Shown piece after piece: positions 17,186-23,680 of a stretch of DNA of 39,387 nt; position 1 is the stretch's first letter, and each line of letters opens with the position of its first letter. Source of the stretch: Rhodobacterales bacterium (lineage in GTDB: Bacteria > Pseudomonadota > Alphaproteobacteria > Rhodobacterales > Rhodobacteraceae); the NCBI GenBank assembly GCA_003228875.1, contig QIGK01000102.1, positions 1 through 39,387 on the forward strand, read 5' to 3'. The notes under the pieces are model-generated. The model saw nothing but the letters and a program-made list of their open reading frames with translations, searched no databases and was not told the DNA's origin. A program made the position numbers and the translations under genes.

Positions 17186-18730
17186 CTATTGCGGCTTGAA
17201 ATTCCACGCACCGTCGCCACGGATTTTGACATCCGTCAGGGAATTAACGCCGTGGCGCATTTTATGGTTCAGCAGTTTTTGCGTCAGCCGAAGCAAAGTG
17301 GCAGCATGGGCCGGGTCCGCAGCCAAATCCTGCATTTCATGGGGGTCGTCTTGCAGGTCAAACAGCATTGGCGGCAGGCCACCGTTAAAATGAACGAGCT
17401 TAAAGCGCGATTCGCGTAAGATCGCCATATTGGAATTCCTTAAATCGGTTCCCGCTGACAGCTGTCTGCTGGTTGGATGGTCCGGCGCGCCAAAATCCAG
17501 TTCCAGATGCACATAATTCCGCCAATCTTCCACCGGGCCACCAGACAAAAATGCCCCGAGCGACCTGCCATCAAGCCCGGTCGGGATCATCTGCGCGACC
17601 ATGTTCAATATTGTTGGCATAAGATCAACAGATTCCGTGAAACTGTCAACAGATTTGCCAAATTCTGCCGGATTCCGCGGGTCCCGTATGACCAGCGGAA
17701 TTCTAAAAGATGGATCAAACGGCGTTTCCTTACCCCATAAATGATGATCCCCCAGCATTTCGCCATGGTCAGAGGTAAAAACAACAATGGTTTTTTCATA
17801 TTGGCCGGAGTCTTTTAGAAACTGGATAACACGGCCAAAATGGACGTCCACTTCTGTTGCCAACCCCAGATACAAAGCCCGCAGAGTTTGCACATGGTTA
17901 TCGTTACCAGCGTCCAGCTTGCCGTTAAACCCGCGCACGATCTGATCAATTGACGGGGCGTGGGCAGCGCCATCAATATATACATGCCTTGCCCGTTCCT
18001 GCGCTAGGCTGGCCATGCGATTTGGCAACGGAAGGTCATGCGGATTATACATTTTGTTGTATGGCTCTGGCGCAACAAGCGGCGGGTGCGGCCTGATATA
18101 CGTTGCAAAAGCGCACCAAGTTTGACCAGCTTTAACCGAAAGATGCTTAATCAGTTCATTGGTCAAAAAAGCAGTGTCGCTGTCCTTGGCGCTATAAAAC
18201 GGCGGATCATCCAACTTAGCTTCGCGGCTTGGGTCTTTGGCTACGGGATGGTAAAAATTCTCGAAATCCGGGATATCATAGCCTTTGGCTTTTAGATCAG
18301 CGCGCCATGGATAGCTTTCCAAATACCGCATTTCCAAAACCTCGCGAAACCCGGGCATGACTGCTTCTTCGGTTTTCAAATCCGGGTCATCAGGGTGAAA
18401 AAAATTGGGGTCTTGCGATGTATCCGTATAGCCAAACAGCAAAGGTTCGTAATCGGATTTACGCAGCTCTCGCGCGATATTTGGCGTATCATGGGCTAAA
18501 GGTGTGCCATTTCGAAGCGACCGGTGGTTCATGGTATAACGGCCGGTAAACAGGCTGGCACGCGACGGGCCGCAAGGCGAGGTCACTGAAAAATGATTTT
18601 CAAAGGTGACCGCTTCGCGCCGAAACGCCGCAATATTTGGCAAATCTACATGCTTAGCCAAAGCACCTGAAACACAATCCGCGCGGAGCTGATCCACAAT
18701 AACAACAAGCAGGTTTTGTTTTTCCGGCAT
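17186..18730 (-). CDS. Phosphonate monoester hydrolase / sulfatase family enzyme
   Basis: 514 residues of the alkaline-phosphatase superfamily. The modification site SPCGPSRASLFTGRY has Cys53, expected to be converted to formylglycine, and Arg56. Metal-site residues are visible in VVIVDQLRADC (Asp13) and FTSDHGEMLGDHHLWGK (Asp321, His322, Lys334). The C-terminal segments FRIPLVI, FTESVDLMPTIL and PPMLFDLQDDPHE resemble the Rhizobium phosphonate monoester hydrolases, which also act on sulfate and phosphate diesters. No signal peptide is seen, as is usual for those enzymes. ATG 18730 is preferred to upstream in-frame starts because the family begins just before the first metal ligand. No formylglycine-generating enzyme gene is visible in the window. 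Confidence 0.85.
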   Translation of the reverse strand: MPEKQNLLVVIVDQLRADCVSGALAKHVDLPNIAAFRREAVTFENHFSVTSPCGPSRASLFTGRYTMNHRSLRNGTPLAHDTPNIARELRKSDYEPLLFGYTDTSQDPNFFHPDDPDLKTEEAVMPGFREVLEMRYLESYPWRADLKAKGYDIPDFENFYHPVAKDPSREAKLDDPPFYSAKDSDTAFLTNELIKHLSVKAGQTWCAFATYIRPHPPLVAPEPYNKMYNPHDLPLPNRMASLAQERARHVYIDGAAHAPSIDQIVRGFNGKLDAGNDNHVQTLRALYLGLATEVDVHFGRVIQFLKDSGQYEKTIVVFTSDHGEMLGDHHLWGKETPFDPSFRIPLVIRDPRNPAEFGKSVDSFTESVDLMPTILNMVAQMIPTGLDGRSLGAFLSGGPVEDWRNYVHLELDFGAPDHPTSRQLSAGTDLRNSNMAILRESRFKLVHFNGGLPPMLFDLQDDPHEMQDLAADPAHAATLLRLTQKLLNHKMRHGVNSLTDVKIRGDGAWNFKPQ

Positions 18731-18817
18731 TTGCGAATCTCGTGCTGTTTCTGCAAATAAAGGACGAAATAAATGCGCGGTCAAACAAAAAACCCAAGCC
18801 GAAATATTTTGTGTTCT

Positions 18818-20077
18818 CTAATCAGTCGCAGCCAATAGCCGCTGGCCTGAAAATCCTGCTATTTTTGCACTAACAATACTGCCGACAGGCTGATCTTGGG
18901 AAAAAACAGTCTCTGTAAATCCTTCAGTTCGCCCCATCCGGGGGGTTTCTATCAGGATATTATGATATCTGCCGGTCTGTTCGGTTAAATGGTTCTGAAC
19001 GGCAATTTTTCCAGCGGCACGCAATTGGCTGGCGCGGTTTTTGATGGTTGGCCCCGCAACCGCAGGCATGCGCGCCGCAGGGGTGCCTTTGCGGGCTGAA
19101 TAAGGAAATACATGCAGCCAAGTCAGGCCGCATTCTTCTATCAGTTCCAGTGAGTTTTCAAACATGGCATCGGTTTCGGTCGGGAATCCGGCAATGATAT
19201 CTGCACCAAAAACAATATCGGGCCGTGCCTTGCGCATCGCTGCGCAAAATTCAATCGAATCTTCGCGGCTATGGCGGCGCTTCATACGTTTCAGAATCAT
19301 ATTGTCACCCGATTGAAACGACAGATGCAAATGCGGCATCAGCCGAGTTTCCGAGGCAATGGCATCAATCAACGCCGCGTCAGCCTCAATTGAATCGATG
19401 GATGATATGCGTAATCGTGGCAAATCCGGCACAAGTTTCAAAATGCGCTGCACCAGATTACCAAGTTTGGGCTGCGCTGGCAGGTCAGCACCCCAGCTGG
19501 TCATGTCTACGCCGGTCAGCACCACTTCGTTAAAGCCTTTGTCCACAAGCCGCTGTATTTGTTCCACCACCACCCCCGCCGGCACGCTGCGGGAATTTCC
19601 GCGACCAAAGGGAATAATGCAAAATGTGCAACGATGGTCACAGCCGTTTTGAACCTGAACATAAGCGCGGGACCGTGTGCCAAACCCATCAATCAGGTGC
19701 CCAGCGGTTTCGGTGGCCGCCATGATGTCATTCACCTGAATTTTTTCGGTCTCGCCTATAAAACCCGCGCCTTTCAAGTTGTTCCAAGTGCCCACCCGCA
19801 TCTTTTCCAGATTGCCCAGCACCAGATCGACCTCAGGCATTTTTGCAAATAATTCGGGTTCGATTTGCGCTGCGCAGCCGGTTACAATCATGCGTGCATC
19901 AGGGTTTTCGCGCCGCAAATGGCGGATGCGTTGGCGACCCTTGCGCACTGCTTCAGCGGTCACGGCACAGGTGTTGACCACCACGGCATTATCCAAACCA
20001 TGGCTTAGCGCTCGCATTGCTTCAGTTTCATAGGCATTCAGGCGGCAGCCAAAGGTTTCAAAAACAGGCGGTTTCAT
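18818..20077 (-). CDS. mtaB: tRNA t6A37 methylthiotransferase MtaB
   Basis: A radical-SAM enzyme that adds a methylthio group to t6A37 in ANN-decoding tRNAs. 419 residues. The N-terminal UPF0004 domain supplies Cys11 (FETFGCRLN), Cys37 (VVNTCAVT) and Cys68 (VTGCAAQ) for one iron-sulfur cluster. The radical-SAM motif CDHRCTFC gives Cys146, Cys150 and Cys153 for the second. The phrase TFGCRLN, rather than TYGCQMN, separates MtaB from MiaB. The TRAM domain at the end seems reduced. The start overlaps the dapF stop (ATGA), so dapF-mtaB is an operon. Confidence 0.93.
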   Translation of the reverse strand: MKPPVFETFGCRLNAYETEAMRALSHGLDNAVVVNTCAVTAEAVRKGRQRIRHLRRENPDARMIVTGCAAQIEPELFAKMPEVDLVLGNLEKMRVGTWNNLKGAGFIGETEKIQVNDIMAATETAGHLIDGFGTRSRAYVQVQNGCDHRCTFCIIPFGRGNSRSVPAGVVVEQIQRLVDKGFNEVVLTGVDMTSWGADLPAQPKLGNLVQRILKLVPDLPRLRISSIDSIEADAALIDAIASETRLMPHLHLSFQSGDNMILKRMKRRHSREDSIEFCAAMRKARPDIVFGADIIAGFPTETDAMFENSLELIEECGLTWLHVFPYSARKGTPAARMPAVAGPTIKNRASQLRAAGKIAVQNHLTEQTGRYHNILIETPRMGRTEGFTETVFSQDQPVGSIVSAKIAGFSGQRLLAATD

Positions 20078-20916
20078 TTGGCGGTGGCCAGAAATTCAGC
20101 AGAAAGAACGCCGCTGGCAACCAGCATGGTTGGTCCGGTCATCCAAACACCATCATCACGCCAATTGACATGCAATAGGCCTCCGTCCAGCTGCACATTG
20201 ACAGCGCGGTCAATCAGCCCTTTGCGCACGCCAGCAACCACCACCGCACAACTGCTGGAACCACTGGCCAGCGTGTGGCCAACGCCGCGCTCCCAAACCC
20301 GAACCCGGATATTGTGCCGGTCCAGAACCTGCACCAATTGCACATTTGTGCGCTGCGGGAAAAGCGGATGATTTTCAATGCGTGGGCCAAGTTCGTCCAA
20401 ATCCAACGCGTCAACATCATCTACAAAAAAAGAGCAATGCGGATTGCCCATTCCCGTTGCTGCTGGTGCTCCTTCGATTGGCAATGCCACAGTATCAAGC
20501 GGTTCAGCCAGCGGAATATCCTGCCACTTGGTTTGCGGTTGGCCCATATTGACCCGAACCTGCCCGTCGCCAGCGTCTTCACAGGCTAAATCACCACGCC
20601 CTGTGCGCAAGGTCAGGTTTGAAAGCCCGGTTTCATCCATTATCAAGCGCGCAATACAGCGTGTGGCGTTGCCGCAAGCGTCAGACATGCTGCCATCGCT
20701 GTTCCAGAAATCAACCGCTGCTGTAACACCGGATTCTGTTCGTATAACGGCCAGTTGGTCAAACCCAATACCAAAATGCCGATCACCAATCAACCGCGTC
20801 AATGCAGGCGTGATTGGGCTGTCGCCACCACGCGCGTCAACAACCACAAAGTCGTTGCCAAGCCCGTGCATTTTCAAAAACGCCAGCCCGCCAGATGATT
20901 CTGCCAAATTTATCAT
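20074..20916 (-). CDS. dapF: Diaminopimelate epimerase
   Basis: This enzyme interconverts LL- and meso-diaminopimelate for lysine and peptidoglycan synthesis. 280 residues with KMHGLGNDFVVVD near the N-terminus and the first catalytic cysteine, Cys81, in DACGNATRC. The second catalytic region, normally ACG(S/T)GAC, reads ASGSSSCA: the expected cysteine is Ser218, and a cysteine follows at 223. Substrate residues in NSDGS and in ERGVG are kept. This may be a feature of the Rhodobacterales lineage rather than a defect. It starts at ATG 20916, overlaps mtaB and is divergent from the tRNA-Lys gene. Confidence 0.92.
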   Translation of the reverse strand: MINLAESSGGLAFLKMHGLGNDFVVVDARGGDSPITPALTRLIGDRHFGIGFDQLAVIRTESGVTAAVDFWNSDGSMSDACGNATRCIARLIMDETGLSNLTLRTGRGDLACEDAGDGQVRVNMGQPQTKWQDIPLAEPLDTVALPIEGAPAATGMGNPHCSFFVDDVDALDLDELGPRIENHPLFPQRTNVQLVQVLDRHNIRVRVWERGVGHTLASGSSSCAVVVAGVRKGLIDRAVNVQLDGGLLHVNWRDDGVWMTGPTMLVASGVLSAEFLATAK

Positions 20917-21016
20917 AGCGCCCCTATATCAACTGAAAATCGCGATAGCCAGCATAGCCGCGCCCATCAGATTGGCATTTGATTGACCTTTGTGTCCAAC
21001 TTCCCCAATTTCGCCC

Positions 21017-21045
21017 TTGACCCGCTAGGCGTTGCCGCCTAAATA
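21017..21045 (+). promoter_or_regulatory. Sigma-70 promoter of tRNA-Lys
   Basis: TTGACC (21017-21022) and TAAATA (21040-21045) are spaced by exactly 17 bases, with a GC-rich discriminator (CCGCC) of the kind found at stable-RNA promoters. The tRNA begins 11 bases after the -10. Confidence 0.65.
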
Positions 21046-21056
21046 CCGCCTCGGAT

Positions 21057-21132
21057 GGGCCGGTAGCTCAGTTGGTAGAGCAACTGACTTTTAATCAGTA
21101 GGTCCCGGGTTCGGATCCCGGCCGGCTCACCA
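21057..21132 (+). tRNA. tRNA-Lys (anticodon TTT)
   Basis: A complete 76-base cloverleaf: acceptor GGGCCGG with CCGGCTC (one G-U), D-arm GCTC/GAGC, anticodon stem ACTGA/TCAGT with loop CTTTTAA (anticodon UUU), T-arm CCGGG/CCCGG with loop TTCGGAT, and an encoded ACCA end. Its 3' end faces the relic integrative element. Confidence 0.97.
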
Positions 21133-21396
21133 ACAATACGCGATATTTCTTCAAGTCAACTTATTGCTTGGCGAGCACATGGCGAGCACGGTGAGCGATT
21201 TCGCGGCTTTTTGTGCTTTTTTCAGAACAATTTATTTCGCACCAAAATCGCTTTCCGCGCGCGGGAAAGGCCCTGTCGCGTTTTTTAAGCCTTTTTAAAG
21301 AATCACCGTGAATAGCGGGGGTTCGATTTGGAAAGCGCTGGGCCAGCCATGCACCCGGCGCATCCAGCGAATTAAATCTGAGTTGTAATTATAGCG

Positions 21397-21511
21397 TGTA
21401 ACAGGTGTAACTTTGTAACTATGTAACTATGTATGTAACCTATTGTATTTACTTAACTATCTTAACTGCATTGGTTACAAAACGGGTTACACGTTTTTTG
21501 AGCGTGTAACC
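21397..21511. repeat. Cluster of eight TGTAAC hexamers, ending in a 9-bp hairpin
   Basis: TGTAAC occurs at 21397, 21406, 21414, 21422, 21434 and 21505, and its reverse complement GTTACA at 21474 and 21486. The last two form part of a perfect inverted repeat, GGTTACACG (21485-21493) and CGTGTAACC (21503-21511), with a nine-base loop. Spacings of the first five are 9, 8, 8 and 12 bases. The arrangement resembles iterated binding sites for a DNA-binding protein (recombination accessory sites, operator or replication iterons). Confidence 0.6.
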
Positions 21512-21982
21512 TCGTAAGCTGTTGGTTTTGCTTACTATTTTTGAGAATGTCGTTTTTGAGTATTCTAAAGCCGACATTTCGGTTGCCTTTTTGAGCACAA
21601 AATGTGCTGTTTTGCGCAAAACCGGACAAGAAAAAAAGTTTCACGGTAACCTGCGCAAAGTTTTTCCTTCTTTTATGCCGGTCCGGCGTTGCTGGTATTT
21701 TAGCGATTAGACCACCCCCTCCCTTTTTCAGGACTCAATAGCTTGGCCATCAGTCTTAGGTGGCGCACATCCTGCCTAGCTCCCCATGTCTTCCCAAACG
21801 GCTACACCCACTCACTGAGCTTCGTGGTGGGTTTGGCGGCAACAAGTGAATGTGGTTTGAATTGGAGAATTTGCGCGACAAGAACAATACCCCATGCGGG
21901 GCGCGGGGTTTGGCTGCATTGCGTTGGGCTGGTTTAAGCTGGGCAGGTGCTTGGCCACTCAAACTACAATGCGCCAAAGCCG

Positions 21983-22027
21983 ATTCCTTAAAAGCAAAGC
22001 CTCGCCGTGAATTAACATGGCGAGGCT
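21983..22027 (-). terminator. Intrinsic terminator of the integrase operon
   Basis: AGCCTCGCC (21998-22006) pairs perfectly with GGCGAGGCT (22019-22027), loop of 12 bases. On the minus strand the stem is followed by TTTGCTTTT. It lies 27 bases past the stop of the small gene downstream of the integrase. Confidence 0.7.
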
Positions 22028-22053
22028 GAGCGGCTGGGATTTGATGCTCGGTG

Positions 22054-22269
22054 TTAGAACTGGCTGGGTGCCAGCATTTGCGGATTGGCGGGTTGCTGTC
22101 TGACGTCAGCATCTATGTTTGATTTCGCCATTCGAGTGCCGATGGCCTGACTTATTGCCAATGCGCTACAAACAGCACTGTCAAACTCCATTAGGTAATG
22201 GCGGTACTCTTTGCGGCTAATTTCTTTATTGACCTTACTGTCAGTAGGCTTTTTTGCCTTATCAGTCAT
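22054..22269 (-). CDS. Small protein downstream of the integrase, unknown
   Basis: 71 residues, rich in Lys, Asp and Ala, with SRKEYRHYLMEFDSAVCSALAISQAI in the middle likely helical (quoted in two parts: SRKEYRHYLMEF and DSAVCSALAIS). No signal peptide or known domain. ATG 22269 overlaps the end of the original integrase frame (stop at 22262-22264), and an AGGAGG-like ribosome-binding site (AAAAGGAGGCC) lies just upstream within the integrase tail, so the two were a coupled pair. It could be a recombination directionality factor or another accessory protein, but nothing in the sequence proves that. The terminator at 21983-22027 closes this operon. Confidence 0.5.
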   Translation of the reverse strand: MTDKAKKPTDSKVNKEISRKEYRHYLMEFDSAVCSALAISQAIGTRMAKSNIDADVRQQPANPQMLAPSQF

Positions 22270-23412
22270 TCACTGGCCTCCTTTTTGATTTGCGCACATT
22301 AATCGCCGCTGCATCCAGATTATTCTTCAAATGTACAGCATAGTGCTTTTCAATCATTTCTACGCTGGTACGGCAGTTCCTATCTGATAGATATCCGCGC
22401 CTTCCAGCAGTCGAAATGAAATATAGCTATGCCGCAGGGAATAGAGCGTGCGGCGGTTGCCCTGCCTGTCTTCTTTCAGCCCTTCCTCTACCAAAATACG
22501 ATTGAACTGCTTTTTGTGATCAACGGGGAACAGACGGTCGGTCGGTTCCGGTTGATTGCGTTCAATCATCCGCTCAAAGGGTCGAACAGCGCCGGTGGTG
22601 CTTTTACAATACCCAACCCCGCGCTTGCCACGCACTTCAATTTCGAGGATTGTCTCGCCGGTGGAGTCGTCTTCGACGATCTCGATATCCCGGTATTCAA
22701 GCCAGTTGGCTTCGTCAGGACGAATACCGGTATTGGCCATAAACAGAATTTTGTCGTGCAGTTGCGCGGCCAGCCGCTTGTGTTTTTCACCTACCGCTTT
22801 CCGCATGTTCCTGCGCGTAGCTTCATAAAGCTGCCTATATTCCTCCGGTGAGAACCACGCCCGATGAACGATCTTACCAGAAGATCGATAGGGAGTGGTG
22901 ATATCGGGCAAGTGAACCAACCAACCGTGGCGAATGGCCGTTTTCAGCACCAGCCGCAGCGTGACGGTTTCATGGTGCAAGGTGCTCCTTGAGGGTGTCT
23001 TTTTGCCTTCAGACTTTTTTAACCGTTCGATACGGTATTCCTGCACTACGCCCGCAGTAACTTGTGATATTCCCATTTTTCCGAAGAAGGGAATAAGGTG
23101 CAGTCGGCAACGCCGGTAGTGATCTTTTACCCAACGCTCGTTGCGCTCTCCCTCTGTGAGGACGTCATACTCGTGCATGAAGCTTTTGGCCGCATCAGCA
23201 AAAGTTTTCTCGTTGTGCAGCTCACCGGCACGATGCTTGCCACGTAGCTCAAGATACCAATCTTCCGCAAACTCCTTTGCATGGGACAGGCTTTCCTCTT
23301 TTGTTGAGGTTCTGTGATTCTTTCCGTCCAAAAACGTCGAACACTGCCAAAACCTACTGTTTTCACGTTTATAAACGTGAACTTTGTCGCCCAATATCTG
23401 ATGATTTGCCAT
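22262..23412 (-). pseudogene. Tyrosine recombinase (phage-type integrase), frameshifted near the C-terminus
   Basis: The intact frame gives 350 residues from ATG 23412: an N-terminal arm region, a core-binding domain (about 70-170) and the catalytic domain with Arg231 in NTGIRPDEA and the YSLRHSY box (Arg327, His328). After EGADIYQI the frame ends at TAG with an unrelated short tail (GTAVPA). In the next frame the family's normal ending is present: RNCRTSVEMIEKHY, including the catalytic tyrosine, then a basic tail to the TGA at 22262. Family comparison suggests four bases are missing near 22372 (a net -1 shift). Without the tyrosine the protein should be inactive. It lies 113 bases downstream of tRNA-Trp in the same direction, the usual place for an integrase. 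A sequencing error is an alternative. Confidence 0.85.
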
Positions 23413-23525
23413 CGTTTAGCTCCAGCACCCTACATGTGTGAAAGTGTGTAAGGACTATGTAAGCGTATTTCGCAGAATTCTCTGCGTCAAATTTTTCGCT
23501 AAGCTGTTGATATTGTTGAAAACAC

Positions 23526-23601
23526 TGGCAGGGGCTAAGAGACTCGAACTCTTGACCTACGGTTTTGGAGACCGTCGCTCTACCAACTGAGCTAAACCCC
23601 C
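23526..23601 (-). tRNA. tRNA-Trp (anticodon CCA)
   Basis: A complete 76-base cloverleaf on the minus strand: acceptor GGGGGTT with AGCCCCT (wobbles at both ends), D-arm GCTC/GAGC, anticodon stem ACGGT/ACCGT with loop CTCCAAA (anticodon CCA), T-arm AAGAG/CTCTT with loop TTCGAGT, encoded GCCA end. In many alphaproteobacteria tRNA-Trp is followed by secE and nusG; here the relic integrase follows instead. Confidence 0.95.
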
Positions 23602-23680
23602 CTCTACCTGTGCGGTGACGGTCGATAACGCGAATTTTGCTGTGATGCAAGGGTGGTCTAAGGATTTTCAGCGTAAGGGC

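Larger units (their letters stand above)
21133..22053. other. Gene-poor remnant region between tRNA-Lys and the integrase operon
   Basis: About 920 bases with no gene I can support. It has a direct repeat TGGCGAGCAC (21169-21178, 21180-21189), an AT-rich part with clustered TGTAAC and TTTTTGAG motifs (21397-21595), and a terminator for the integrase operon (21983-22027). Short reading frames at 21462-21644 (minus) and 21522-21710 (plus) overlap each other in this AT-rich stretch and have no recognisable domain. The composition differs from the flanking core genes. I read it as the decayed body or control region of an integrative element. Confidence 0.5.

Noticed and set aside
21240-21300. Terminator for tRNA-Lys at the CTTTCC/GGAAAG inverted repeat
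   Set aside because: The T run is separated from the stem by about ten bases and the site is over 110 bases past the tRNA; not convincing.
21397-21595. Possible CRISPR array
   Set aside because: Repeats are only 6-8 bases with irregular, very short spacing and partly inverted; no cas genes are present.
21462-21710. Two overlapping short open frames on opposite strands
   Set aside because: AT-rich DNA with repeats, no ribosome-binding site of note and no domain; neither can be supported as a gene.
22360-22380. Programmed ribosomal frameshift in the integrase
   Set aside because: No slippery heptamer is present at the shift point (CAGATAGGA), and tyrosine recombinases of this type are not known to use frameshifting.
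21110-23550. att direct repeats from either tRNA 3' end
   Set aside because: Searched by eye for copies of the tRNA-Lys and tRNA-Trp 3' ends inside and at the opposite side; none found.
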